From contig JAIQZQ010000021.1 in NCBI GenBank assembly GCA_021777105.1, forward strand, positions 1-43,582: 43,582 nucleotides of DNA, given 5' to 3'. The position numbers were made by a program, and so were the translations under genes. Shown here piece by piece: positions 1 through 8,838 of this stretch. Below the pieces are notes generated by a model. The model searched no databases, had not been told where the DNA came from, and saw only the letters and a list, made by a program, of their open reading frames with translations. Every line of letters starts with the position of its first letter. Position 1 is the first letter of the stretch. The DNA is from Candidatus Anammoxibacter sp. GTDB lineage: Bacteria > Planctomycetota > Brocadiia > Brocadiales > Anammoxibacteraceae.

Positions 1-40
1 CCGCCTGCGGCGATGGTTTTAAAATAAACAAAATACCAAA

Positions 41-79
41 ACTTTAGTCACTTTTAACTTTAGATCACTTTAGTCACTT
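41..79. repeat. ACTTTAGTCACTT repeat near the left window edge
   Basis: Partner of 32085-32124 in opposite orientation. It lies about 65 nt downstream of the CheA hybrid stop codon, in otherwise featureless AT-rich sequence. Confidence 0.7.
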
Positions 80-143
80 AAAAAACGAGTAAACATCTAA
101 ACACAGTTTAAACCAAAAAAATTTCAAATATCTTTGGCTAGAT

Positions 144-3100
144 TTAGGTATCAATTAATTTTTCCACGGCTTTTAGCAAATTTTGCCTGTCAATCTTTGT
201 TTCATATGAATCAAAGCCGGCCTGCAAGGCTGTTGCCATATCTTTTTCCGTGTCAAGAGATGTCAAAGCAATAGCCGGCAATCTTTTCTGAAGGCCGGCG
301 GACCGCACATTTCGAATAAAATCAAAACCATTCATAACAGGCATTTCAATGTCTGAAACTATAAGATCGAATTTGTCGGTTTTAACTATATCCAGGCCCG
401 CTTGTCCGTTTTCCGCCATGCTTACATCATACCTGGCCGATTCAAGGTAACCTTTAACCAATTGGCGGAAAAAAGCGTCGTCTTCAACCAGAAGCACGCG
501 TTTTTTCCTTGCGGTTTCGCTATATTCACAACCGGAATCGGCAAACCAACCAGGCTCCGCTTTTTCAATAAGCTTATAAATATCCAATAACATTGTCATT
601 CTATCGCGTATAATTGCAGTGCCTAACAGACCATCTTCCGCATAACTATCAGTATTAAGCTCTATTGTTGTTGTCTCTATGCCGATAACGTTTGACACCA
701 TAACGCCAAAAGGTTTTATCGCATACTTAGGCAGAAGTATTGCCATCTCATCACGCTCATTGCAAGGGGAGACGTTTAAAAATTTGTCGAGTCGTAAAAT
801 AAGCGTTGACACCCCGTCAATTGTAATAAACTCTTTTGGGCCAACCTTTTCAATAAGCGTCTTTTTAAACACGTCTATGCGTTTAATAAGCGGAAGCGCC
901 ACTCCAAACTGTTCAGATTCCCCGTTCTTAAATAACATAATGGATTGCTTTTCAGTGGAAATAGAGCTTTCATCATGGTCGGTTTTAGTTTCAGCGCTCT
1001 CTTCATGGTTAAAAGAGACGCCGGCATGGTCCGCAATTCCCGGTATATCAAGAATGAGAACAACCTTGCCGTTTCCCATAACCGTAGTGCCTGAATAACA
1101 GGGCAAGCCTTTTACTAAAGGATGCAACGGCTTAACAACAATTTCTTCAGTGCCTAATATGCGATCAACAATAAGGCCGTACTTCTCCGACCCAACCTTA
1201 ACTACCGCAAAGTTTAGAGATTGATGAAATTTTACTCGTTTTCCATTTCCGTCGGCTGTGGATTTACGCGCCAGATAATCATCCCACGCCTCTTCTATTT
1301 GCGACCTGCTTTCCTGAGTGATCTTAATCCTATCCAGTTTTGTAAGTTTTTGGGTTGAATTAAGAACCTCTTTTAACCTGACAAGAGGCAAAAGGCGCTT
1401 TCTCAGCCTGTATATTTCGCTATCGCCCGCGCATTCAGTGCGGTCTTTGACGTCTTCGTTATAGAGATCAACCAGTTCTTCCACATTTACTTGAGGAATC
1501 GCAAATTGATGTTCGCCGACAGCGACTATCAGGCAAGGGATAATTGCCAATGTAAGCGGCAATCTTAAAAGGATCGTAGTTCCGCTGCCTAATCTTGATT
1601 CCATATCAATAGTTCCGCCAAGCCGCTCAATGCTTGATTTTACAACATCCATTCCAACGCCTCGTCCCGAAACATCGGTCACCTTTTCGGCAGTTGAAAA
1701 ACCAGGCAGAAAGATAAGGTTTAAAAGCTCTTTTTCCGACATTGCGTCAAGTTGTTCAGCAGTCTTTAATCCTTTTTCCAACGTCTTCTCTTTTAGACGA
1801 TTAGTGTCAATCCCTCTGCCGTCGTCCATAATTTCAATCATAATCTGCCCGCCTTCGTGGTAAGCTTTGACACAGATCAGACCTTTTTCAGGTTTTCCCG
1901 CCTCTGCTCTCTCTTCCGGCATATCTATGCCATGGTCGCAACAGTTTCTTATTAAATGGGTCAATGGATCGGATAAGGCTTCCAAAATAGTTTTATCCAT
2001 CTCAACCTCATTTCCGGAAATCTTTAGCTCTATATCCTTGCCGAGGCTTTGTGACAGATCGCGAACAATGCGCGGCACTTTGCTGAATACATTCCCTACC
2101 GGCTGCATACGCGTGCGCATAATGCCTTCCTGCAGGCCGTTTGTAATAAGGCTTAAATGTTGAACAACGGAAGTTACAGCCGGTTCCGCTTTGTCAAACA
2201 TATGCAGTTGCTGGTTTCTAATTAATACAAGCTCGCCGGCCATGGTTATGAGGTTGTTCAGCAACTCAACATTTACACGGATAGTCTCCTGCTTTGTCTC
2301 GCCTCCTCGCCTGGGGCTTTTTCTTCTGTCGCCGGCTTCCTCTGTATTATTTTGTCTTCTATCCGGGCCCTTTTTACGTGTTTCCGCGGGTTCTCCTTCT
2401 ATAACGGAAACCTTTATTTCCTTTTTAACTAAAGCTTTGGAACTCTCATGCGACGGTTCTTGCGTCGGCTCGATTAATTCCTCTTTAGATGTTCCCGTGT
2501 TTTCATGGCCGCCGATTAATTTGTTTAATTGTTCATAAAGAGGTTGTATATCATCGTTTTCGCTCTCTTTAGGATCATCCAGCATTGAGTTAAGCTGATC
2601 AACGCCTTTAAGCAAAGGATCAATAAATTTTTTCTCAGGCTTAATCTCGCTTGAACGCATTTTGTTAAGGAGGGTTTCCATAACATGGGAGAGTTTCTGT
2701 ATATTATGAAATGAGAGGAAACCGGCCGAACCCTTAATGGAATGTATAGCGCGAAATATCTTGTTTATCAACTCAACATCGACGTCTTCGCCCTGTTCTT
2801 CAAGAACAAGGAAATCGCTTTCAATATCCTCCAGATGGGCTTTTGAGTCGCTTATAAAATCAGGTATAAATTCGTCGTAATCAATAGCGTTGTCAGGATC
2901 ATCATTTGCCGTCTTTTTATCTTCTTCCGGCTCTGTATTCTTTTCCTGTTGTATTGTTTCGGCGGGCTGTTCCTGAACCTCTTCCAGCGCTTCTTCTTTC
3001 ATTTCAATTGACGGCGTTTCGTTGACGATTAAATTGTTTAATTGTTCATAGAGGGGTTGTATATCGTCGTTTTCGCTCTCTTTGGGGTCGTCGAGCATTG

Positions 3101-3422
3101 CGCTAAGCTGATCAACTCCCTTAAGCAGAGGGTCAATAAATTTTTTCTCCGGCTTAATCTCGCCTGATCGCATCTTGTTAAGGAGAGTTTCCATAACATG
3201 GGAGAGCTTTTGTATATTGTGAAATGAGAGGAAACCGGCTGAACCCTTAATGGAATGTATGGCGCGAAAAATCTTGTTTATCAACTCAACATCCGCGTCT
3301 TCACCCTGCTCCTCAAGGGCAAGGAAATCGCTCTCAATATCTTCAAGATGAGCTTTTGAATCGGTTATAAAGTCCGGTATAAACTCGTCATAATTTAAGG
3401 AATCGTCATTATTGTCACTCAT
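144..3422 (-). CDS. cheA: CheA-type hybrid histidine kinase with two Hpt domains and a C-terminal receiver
   Basis: Chemotaxis-type kinase of 1092 aa. Domains in order: Hpt 1 (about 10-132, phospho-His56 in RAIHSIKGSAGF), acidic linker, Hpt 2 (about 182-303, His227 in the same motif), low-complexity linker, dimerisation helices (about 383-450), HATPase (N box HLIRNCCDHGID near 489, G1 DDGRGID near 533, G2 GRGVGMDVV near 586), CheW-like coupling region (about 620-800), a second more divergent CheW-like region (about 825-955) and a receiver (Asp981/Asp982, phospho-Asp1024, Thr1054, Lys1076). The ATG at 3422 is chosen over a TTG 36 nt upstream because only the ATG has a purine-rich AAGGCAG in front and the TTG adds a basic tail before the Hpt. 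It is the last gene of a four-gene run, 46 nt after the previous stop. Family knowledge: the kinase autophosphorylates an Hpt His in trans and passes phosphate to receivers. No receptor, CheB or CheR gene is adjacent. Confidence 0.93.
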   Translation of the reverse strand: MSDNNDDSLNYDEFIPDFITDSKAHLEDIESDFLALEEQGEDADVELINKIFRAIHSIKGSAGFLSFHNIQKLSHVMETLLNKMRSGEIKPEKKFIDPLLKGVDQLSAMLDDPKESENDDIQPLYEQLNNLIVNETPSIEMKEEALEEVQEQPAETIQQEKNTEPEEDKKTANDDPDNAIDYDEFIPDFISDSKAHLEDIESDFLVLEEQGEDVDVELINKIFRAIHSIKGSAGFLSFHNIQKLSHVMETLLNKMRSSEIKPEKKFIDPLLKGVDQLNSMLDDPKESENDDIQPLYEQLNKLIGGHENTGTSKEELIEPTQEPSHESSKALVKKEIKVSVIEGEPAETRKKGPDRRQNNTEEAGDRRKSPRRGGETKQETIRVNVELLNNLITMAGELVLIRNQQLHMFDKAEPAVTSVVQHLSLITNGLQEGIMRTRMQPVGNVFSKVPRIVRDLSQSLGKDIELKISGNEVEMDKTILEALSDPLTHLIRNCCDHGIDMPEERAEAGKPEKGLICVKAYHEGGQIMIEIMDDGRGIDTNRLKEKTLEKGLKTAEQLDAMSEKELLNLIFLPGFSTAEKVTDVSGRGVGMDVVKSSIERLGGTIDMESRLGSGTTILLRLPLTLAIIPCLIVAVGEHQFAIPQVNVEELVDLYNEDVKDRTECAGDSEIYRLRKRLLPLVRLKEVLNSTQKLTKLDRIKITQESRSQIEEAWDDYLARKSTADGNGKRVKFHQSLNFAVVKVGSEKYGLIVDRILGTEEIVVKPLHPLVKGLPCYSGTTVMGNGKVVLILDIPGIADHAGVSFNHEESAETKTDHDESSISTEKQSIMLFKNGESEQFGVALPLIKRIDVFKKTLIEKVGPKEFITIDGVSTLILRLDKFLNVSPCNERDEMAILLPKYAIKPFGVMVSNVIGIETTTIELNTDSYAEDGLLGTAIIRDRMTMLLDIYKLIEKAEPGWFADSGCEYSETARKKRVLLVEDDAFFRQLVKGYLESARYDVSMAENGQAGLDIVKTDKFDLIVSDIEMPVMNGFDFIRNVRSAGLQKRLPAIALTSLDTEKDMATALQAGFDSYETKIDRQNLLKAVEKLIDT
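2514..2879 (-). repeat. Hpt domain copy 2 of an internal tandem duplication
   Basis: Codes for residues 182-303 of the CheA hybrid. Only 7 of 122 residues differ from copy 1, while many third codon positions differ. The copies are offset by exactly 171 codons. Confidence 0.9.
3027..3392 (-). repeat. Hpt domain copy 1 of an internal tandem duplication
   Basis: Codes for residues 11-132 of the CheA hybrid and is the partner of the copy at 2514-2879. Both copies keep the phospho-acceptor His and the surrounding SIKGSAGF signature, so both look functional. Confidence 0.9.
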
Positions 3423-3468
3423 TTTATTTTCTGCCTTTTTTAGTTTGCGTTTAAACAAAATAAATATA

Positions 3469-4143
3469 TTATTTTATTTGCCTATTAGCCCTGTTCAACC
3501 CAGGGTAAAGCTCGTTTGAGCACTCGGGGCATATGCTATGTGTGAACGTCGCGTCTGAACGGCCGCTTATATACTCTTCCATGTCTATCCATGAATCTTG
3601 TATATATGGATCAGTCTTATCCATCCTTATTTTTTTGCAATTAGCGCAAATAGGAAGCATCCCTTTTAATGTTTTGATCTCATTTAGCGCGCTTTCCAAC
3701 TCTTCATTCTTTCTTGAAAGCAAACTGTTTTTTTCAATTATAAGGTCCCTTGATTTTTTCAACTGCAAGTGCGTCTGCATTCTTGCAATTAATTCCTCAG
3801 CGCAAAATGGTTTTGTAATGTAGTCATTTGCTCCAATCTTAAGCCCTTTTACAATCTCTTCCGGTTCTCTTTGCGCGGTGAGGAATATTATTGGAACGTC
3901 TTTTGTCTCAGCCATTTTTTTCATTTGTTTACAGACTTCAAAACCGTCCATTTCCGGCATGGCAATATCCAGCAATATGAGATCAAAAATGTTGTCCTTT
4001 GCTAATTTCAAAGCTTCAATTCCATTAAGCGCGGTTGAAATCATGTATTTGACGTTTTTAAGATAAGATTTTAATACTGAAATCTGAAATTCATTGTCGT
4101 CAACAATTAAAACACGGCATATTTTTTTTAATTCTGCGTTCAT
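3469..4143 (-). CDS. Response regulator with coiled coil and C-terminal CxxC-CxxC module
   Basis: 224 aa. The receiver (about 9-125) has acidic pocket Asp15/Asp16, phospho-Asp59, Thr89 and Lys111. A helical linker (about 130-160) is followed by a short module beginning LPICANCKKIR, with Cys166/Cys169 and, about 35 residues later, His202 and Cys205/Cys208 in HSICPECS. I recognise this tail from many environmental two-component proteins. The spaced Cys pairs look like a zinc ribbon, but metal binding is inferred and its function is not known to me. There is no DNA-binding domain, so output is probably by protein contact. ATG start, 43 nt after the CheX gene and 46 nt before the CheA hybrid, so it is likely a phosphorylation partner of that kinase. 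Confidence 0.88.
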   Translation of the reverse strand: MNAELKKICRVLIVDDNEFQISVLKSYLKNVKYMISTALNGIEALKLAKDNIFDLILLDIAMPEMDGFEVCKQMKKMAETKDVPIIFLTAQREPEEIVKGLKIGANDYITKPFCAEELIARMQTHLQLKKSRDLIIEKNSLLSRKNEELESALNEIKTLKGMLPICANCKKIRMDKTDPYIQDSWIDMEEYISGRSDATFTHSICPECSNELYPGLNRANRQIK

Positions 4144-4186
4144 TTATATTTTCTTAATCAACCAGGCGTTTAAAAAGCGAGCAAAG

Positions 4187-4804
4187 TTAAGATTTTAAAT
4201 TTGTAAGGGAATTTTTTAGCTCCCGGTTTTCTTTTTCCAACTCTTTTAACTTATCATCTAAATCTGATTTATTTATAGAATTGTCCGGCACGGCGTTAGG
4301 TTGCACTCCCACTGTAAAATGATTCCCATTAAAAGAAAATCGAGTCATTATCCATGAAAACTGAGCCCGCGATTCCAAAGTTAGGTTGTCGTCTCCCGGT
4401 TTGTGGCTGCTAATTTTTATATTTTTGCCGGCAATAACCCAGGGAGTTAAAAGGTGCAGCAAGCCCATAGTGTCCATTAATTTTGTCTTGGCCCCGCCGG
4501 CAATCATATTAACTATCTCGCCCATGCAATCTTTTACTTCATCATCAATTTTATTTACCGGCGAGCCCAACATAGCTTCCGCAAGTTGAGCCGCCGCAAT
4601 TCCGCTGGAAAAAACCCCTATTTTTCCCATATAATTATCGCCAAAAAAATGAAGGGAAGAAATTAGATCGGTGGAAACCTTTTTTTCATCTTTAACATAA
4701 GATTCTTCATCTTTAACTTCCAGCATTAGCATTGTTGAGCAAACTTCTATGGTCGCTTCTTTAATTGACTTAATTATGCCGGCTTCCAACTCTTGTATAT
4801 CCAT
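4187..4804 (-). CDS. cheX: CheX-like chemotaxis phosphatase-family protein
   Basis: 205 aa. The central segment GEIVNMIAGGAK (residues 95-106) carries the E-x2-N pair (Glu96, Asn99) used by CheX/CheC/FliY phosphatases to dephosphorylate receiver proteins. The N-terminal part alternates strands and helices as in CheX. The C-terminus (about 178-205) is a charged heptad-like helix, longer than in plain CheX, that could mediate dimerisation or docking. It starts 14 nt after the upstream receiver gene. Role inferred from family and context: turning off one or more of the receivers encoded beside it. Acts in the cytoplasm. Confidence 0.82.
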   Translation of the reverse strand: MDIQELEAGIIKSIKEATIEVCSTMLMLEVKDEESYVKDEKKVSTDLISSLHFFGDNYMGKIGVFSSGIAAAQLAEAMLGSPVNKIDDEVKDCMGEIVNMIAGGAKTKLMDTMGLLHLLTPWVIAGKNIKISSHKPGDDNLTLESRAQFSWIMTRFSFNGNHFTVGVQPNAVPDNSINKSDLDDKLKELEKENRELKNSLTNLKS

Positions 4805-4818
4805 TGTCTATTAATCCC

Positions 4819-5238
4819 TTAAATTAATTCCGCTTCTTTTGATATCTTTTTCCACCTGTTGCACCGGCTAAAAGCAAAGCCGGCAATGCTCATAATCTTT
4901 TTAATTTCAATGGGTTTTGTAAAATAATCGTCAAATCCCGCTTCACGGCATTTTGTTAAACTATAAGATGATGGAAATCCCGTCATAGCGCAAATAAACG
5001 CTTTGGGGTCTTCCTTTCTTATTTTTTCACATAAATCAATGCCGCTCATGCCCCTAAGATTTAAATCTAAAAAAAACAAATGCACATCCTCTTTATAAAT
5101 TATTTTAAGCGCCTCTTCTCCGCTTTTGGCGCAAAAAACTAAATAACCAAAATTGTTTAGTATATCTTTAAGGGCGCTAAGGATCATATCCTCGTCATCT
5201 ACTACCAGTATTGAATAATTGTTGTTTAAGTCTTCCAT
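4819..5238 (-). CDS. Single-domain response regulator (CheY-like)
   Basis: 139 aa, essentially one receiver: acidic pair Asp14/Asp15, phospho-Asp58 (FFLDLN), Thr86 and Lys108 (FTKPI). A short basic C-terminal extension (about 121-139) follows the last helix and has no recognisable output domain. It is the first gene of a minus-strand set that continues with the CheX-like protein (14-nt gap), a second receiver protein and the CheA hybrid, so it is the likely diffusible output of that kinase. No strong Shine-Dalgarno is visible before the ATG. Confidence 0.88.
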   Translation of the reverse strand: MEDLNNNYSILVVDDEDMILSALKDILNNFGYLVFCAKSGEEALKIIYKEDVHLFFLDLNLRGMSGIDLCEKIRKEDPKAFICAMTGFPSSYSLTKCREAGFDDYFTKPIEIKKIMSIAGFAFSRCNRWKKISKEAELI

Positions 5239-5966
5239 TTTTGTAAACTGTATAACCTTTAATTAGATGTGGAAATAATTTATATGTGTTTTATTCAGTA
5301 AAACAATAATAAGGGATTAAGGCAATATATACAATCGGGTCTAATTTGTATTTTTTTGTCAGGTGTTTACCTTACAGAGAAGTAAAAGGATTAAACAATA
5401 AAGCGGAATAATGTGATGATATTGCCGACGGAAATGCGAAAGCTCTAGATTTTAATAGGTGGTTTATTGTTGGTAGAATGGATGTTGCGCGGATTGGGTG
5501 TAGTGTAAGTGTGAGAATATTTGGATAGATGGCGGTCTTAGCCGCCCATTATGCGGAATTTGAATTTGGATTAAAATTAAAGATGTAATGTAGGCGCGTC
5601 CTATAGGTGTTAGGTTAGGATCAAAAATTTAAGATCAAAAGCGATACGTCAGTGATTAAGTCACCCTTTCAGGGCTGATCTCTTTTTTATTTTAAGCCCT
5701 GGGGCGTTGCCCCAGGGCTATATTAAAGCCGCCCCGTTGAGGCTTGAAATTGTATATTTTATTATTAAAACGGTAACGCGTAAACAGCCCTGAAAGGGCG
5801 GAGTTAATATAGCCCTGGGCAACGCCCTGGTTTGAATATAGCTCCAATCTTAGCCCTGAAAGGGCGATTTAAGCATTTACATTTTGTTCCGGTGGTGAAT
5901 ATTAAATCTTAACCTAACACATATAAGGCATTTCCTCGCGCCGTTGCGGTGGAAGACACGCTGGGA
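5239..5966. other. Gene-free stretch between two minus-strand signalling operons
   Basis: No credible coding sequence. The part next to the receiver gene is AT-rich and must hold that operon's promoter; TTGTTT (5301-5306) and TATAAA (5279-5284), read on the minus strand with a 16-bp gap, are a weak candidate. The remainder is repeat DNA: an inverted-repeat-bounded insertion (5602-5932) lying inside a split GGCGCGTCC/TCGCGCC palindrome. Confidence 0.6.
5602..5932. repeat. Inverted-repeat-bounded non-coding element with internal REP-like palindromes
   Basis: The left arm (5602-5621, TATAGGTGTTAGG...) and right arm (5906-5925) are inverted copies matching at 18 of 20 positions. Inside are an 11-bp perfect hairpin (AGCCCTGGGGC, 5695-5705, with its complement at 5709-5719), copies of AGCCCTGAAAGGGC (5786-5799 and near 5852-5867) and a reverse copy near 5664. 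TCC occurs at both edges (5599-5601 and 5933-5935). It looks like a non-autonomous mobile element; no transposase is present. Confidence 0.6.
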
Positions 5967-6611
5967 TTACTCATTCCAATCAACCAGCAGGTCGTTTTCT
6001 ATTGCGTACCGCACAAGATCGGCCACTTTGTGACAATCAAGTTTATTCATAATCCTTGTTCGGTGAGTTTCAACTGTTTTTACACTAATAAACAGCTTTT
6101 TTGCGATCTCTTTGTTTGTGAATCCCCTGGCAATAAGGCAAAGCACTTCTTCCTCCCTTGCGGTTAGCTTAATTTCCGTTGAGGCGGGTTTATTCTGAAA
6201 AGTAAATATATCCTCTGAAATGGATGGGCTTATAAATTTGCCCCCGGCCATAATAGTTTTTATAGCGTAAATAAGGTCTTCAAGAGCATTGTCTTTAATA
6301 ATAAATCCATGAGCCCCCAACCGGATGGCTTTATCCGCCAGAGCGGGGTCTTTATGCATTGTCAGCACAATAATCTTTGTGCCGTACCCATTCTTTATTA
6401 TGTGTTCAATAAGTTCAATTCCGCTTAATTGCGGCATGGATATGTCGATAATCGCGAGGTCAGGAAGCATCTTTTTTATCATTGCCAGGGCTTCATACCC
6501 ATCGCCGGCGCCGCCTAGTATATTAAAATCTAAATCCTTGTCAGACTGTAACAACTCTATAAGGCCTTGCCTGAATATTTTATGATCATCCGCAACTAAT
6601 ACTTTAATCAT
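5967..6611 (-). CDS. NarL/FixJ-family response regulator
   Basis: 214 aa. The receiver (about 2-122) has Asp8/Asp9, phospho-Asp56, Thr84 and Lys106. The LuxR-type helix-turn-helix (about 146-208) contains LTAREEEVLCLIARGFTNKEIA and the recognition-helix segment SVKTVETHRTRIMNKL. The ATG overlaps the stop of the upstream kinase gene (ATGA, 4-nt overlap), indicating translational coupling and a cognate pair. Family role: a phosphorylated dimer binds DNA and controls transcription. Target genes are not evident in the window. Confidence 0.93.
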   Translation of the reverse strand: MIKVLVADDHKIFRQGLIELLQSDKDLDFNILGGAGDGYEALAMIKKMLPDLAIIDISMPQLSGIELIEHIIKNGYGTKIIVLTMHKDPALADKAIRLGAHGFIIKDNALEDLIYAIKTIMAGGKFISPSISEDIFTFQNKPASTEIKLTAREEEVLCLIARGFTNKEIAKKLFISVKTVETHRTRIMNKLDCHKVADLVRYAIENDLLVDWNE

Positions 6612-8500
6612 GAGTATTCCTCTATATTAATTTTTGTTAACGGTATTTCAACGGCAACGGTTGTTCCTGTTCCGTATAGGCTGTTAATGTTAAAAGAGCC
6701 TCCCAATAATACCGCTCTTTCGCGCATGGTTGAAAGGCCCAGGCCGGGGCATGAAAAAGAGTCTCCTTTAAGTTTATTGGAACTTTCTTCCGAATGCTTA
6801 AAACCTATCCCATTGTCCATAATATTTAATTTAAGGACTTTGTCGTTAGCTATCACTGTAATCCATACATTGCTTGCGCCGGCGTGTTTTTGAATATTGT
6901 TTAATGATTCCTGATATATTCTAAAAAGGTGGTCTTTTACTCTTGAAGAGACTTTTGTGGAATCCTGGATATTAATATTTAATTTTATGCCTGATATATT
7001 CTGGATTTTATTTCCATACCAAACCAATATTTCATACAACTCCATATTTTCGAAAAAAGAGGGTCTGAGCGCCATAGCGGTATTTCTAAGTTCATCAATA
7101 GAATATGAAAGGCCGTTGATTGCGTCTGAGATTAGTATGCTTTTAATAGGCTCATTTTTGTTTATTTTTTGTTCTATCATTTGGAGATTGAGCTTTAAAG
7201 AAGACAAGGCTTGCCCAACTCCGTCATGGAGTTCTCTTGAAATCCTTTTCCTCTCATCTTCCTGAGAAGATAGAATTTTGCAGGATATTTGATGAAGAAC
7301 TTTCTCGGAATCTTCCAGATCTTCCGTGCGTTTTTTTACTAGTTCTTCCAAATGGCCCCGGTAATCTTTTAATTCCTTTTCAGCCTTTTTCCTCTCGGCT
7401 ATTTCAGATGAAAGGTCGTATGCAAGCCATTCAACTTTTGCGCTTTTGCCAATGGCGTTTATCAAATACGCTGAAAGCATACCTGTAAACAGCAAGACGA
7501 TAAACAATGCGAAATATGGCGCAAACGTCATTTTCGCCGCCGCAAATTCTGGGTTGGATTTGCACTCTATTAACCAATTGCGGTCGGCAACATTGATAGT
7601 ATGCGAAACCCGCAGGCTCCGGTTATTTTCATCGTTAATTTCCTTTTGCGCTTGTCCTATATTAGTTCGCAAACGTGAATAGTGTGTATAGATGTGTTTT
7701 TTATCAGTTAAAATAGTCGTGTCATAAAGAAGAATATCAACGCCTTTTATCTGTAAATCCGTCAAAGCGGTTTCGAGCAGTTCTTTTATCCTGAACACCC
7801 CTAACACAAAACCTTTCAAGTTTTCCCGCCTTTTTTGAGCTGTAAATAATTGTGTTCGGCTTTTATAAATAGGAAGGAAGGCTAAAAATCCTGATTGAAT
7901 GTCTCTCTCCTGCACAAGCGTAATCGGCAAAGTCGCCGTCATAAGTCCGCTATCCCTTGATTTTTTTAACGCCTGAAAACGAACCGGATCAGTGGAGAGG
8001 TCGTAACCTAAGGCTGGTTCATTATTCTTATAAGGCTCTACATAATAAACGGGAAAATATTCGCTCTTTTCATCAACCCTAACCATATTCCCCTGCGTTT
8101 TCCTTCTGGTTATCTGGAAATCCGGATAACCGTCGTTCTTTGCCGCCTTCTCATACTTATCGCGATCGGAATTATCAATGCGCGGTATCCATTCAAGCGC
8201 CTTAATGGCGTTTTGTTTTGTTTTTATTTTATTATAAAAATTATTAAACTCTTTTCTGGTGACATGCTCGGAATTTTCATAAAGCAATGAAAGTGAGGAA
8301 AGTATATCAATATTGTGGGCTATTTCCCGCTCTATCGAATTAATCCTGTCCCCGGCAAATACTTTGTAGCGATCTCTTATATGTTCTAAATCTCTGTTTC
8401 GCACAAAAAGAAATAAAAAAACAGAAAAAAAGATGCCAAGGCAAATTATAATAAGAACAGGAAAGTATCGTTTTTTGGATATTATTTTAGGTTGGGCCAT
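6608..8500 (-). CDS. CHASE-domain sensor histidine kinase (HisKA_3 type)
   Basis: 630 aa. A transmembrane helix (about 13-33) precedes an extracytoplasmic CHASE domain (about 75-245; WIPRI, GYDLSTDPVRFQAL, SGLMTATLPI, GFLAFLPIY patterns). A second membrane helix (about 326-350) and a coiled-coil linker (about 365-400) lead to a HisKA_3 dimerisation domain with phospho-His425 in SRELHDGVGQ. The HATPase has an N box near 527-542, DNGIGF at 562-567 and GLGLSTMRERA at 586-596. CHASE domains sense small extracellular ligands; the ligand is unknown. It phosphorylates, by inference, the NarL-type regulator whose start codon it overlaps. Confidence 0.93.
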   Translation of the reverse strand: MAQPKIISKKRYFPVLIIICLGIFFSVFLFLFVRNRDLEHIRDRYKVFAGDRINSIEREIAHNIDILSSLSLLYENSEHVTRKEFNNFYNKIKTKQNAIKALEWIPRIDNSDRDKYEKAAKNDGYPDFQITRRKTQGNMVRVDEKSEYFPVYYVEPYKNNEPALGYDLSTDPVRFQALKKSRDSGLMTATLPITLVQERDIQSGFLAFLPIYKSRTQLFTAQKRRENLKGFVLGVFRIKELLETALTDLQIKGVDILLYDTTILTDKKHIYTHYSRLRTNIGQAQKEINDENNRSLRVSHTINVADRNWLIECKSNPEFAAAKMTFAPYFALFIVLLFTGMLSAYLINAIGKSAKVEWLAYDLSSEIAERKKAEKELKDYRGHLEELVKKRTEDLEDSEKVLHQISCKILSSQEDERKRISRELHDGVGQALSSLKLNLQMIEQKINKNEPIKSILISDAINGLSYSIDELRNTAMALRPSFFENMELYEILVWYGNKIQNISGIKLNINIQDSTKVSSRVKDHLFRIYQESLNNIQKHAGASNVWITVIANDKVLKLNIMDNGIGFKHSEESSNKLKGDSFSCPGLGLSTMRERAVLLGGSFNINSLYGTGTTVAVEIPLTKINIEEYS

Positions 8501-8838
8501 CTATTCATATAAAAATTTAAGAGAAATTTCATATAAAATTTCCGGGTTTTATAAATTAGTCATTTAATATTCTTGTAACCGATTATAGATTATATCGGTA
8601 TATCAACCCTTTTTAAACTATTATCTCTTTTGATATTAACTTTGCAATAATTTTGCGCGGCCAGATTTTTTTCTTAATATTATTTGGAGAGATTGACATT
8701 GCAGTGTATAATTGAACGTTTTGCGCCGGGAAACAAGTATGCGTGTATTTAAAAAAACTATTCAGACAAATTGAGCGGAGTTAACCATATTAACTATTTC
8801 AGAGATGTTTCCGCTTTGTTTTTAGGGCAGGCTTTATT
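8501..8838. other. Divergent intergenic region between two kinase genes
   Basis: This 338-nt stretch must carry promoters for the minus-strand CHASE kinase and the plus-strand HDOD kinase. Candidates on the plus strand: a perfect TATAAT at 8707-8712 with a weak TTGGAG 17 bp upstream (8684-8689), and CAGACA (8763-8768) 17 bp before CATATT (8786-8791). Before the HDOD gene start is AGGGCAGG (8824-8831), a workable ribosome binding site. I see no other structure. Confidence 0.4.

Noticed and set aside
3423..3458. Upstream TTG start for the CheA hybrid
   Set aside because: No ribosome site before the TTG; the ATG at 3422 has one and gives an N-terminus directly preceding the Hpt domain.
8693..8712. 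TTGACA followed by TATAAT, resembling a perfect promoter
   Set aside because: The two hexamers are only 8 bp apart, far from the 16-18 bp needed, so they cannot act together. TATAAT alone may pair with the weaker TTGGAG at 8684.
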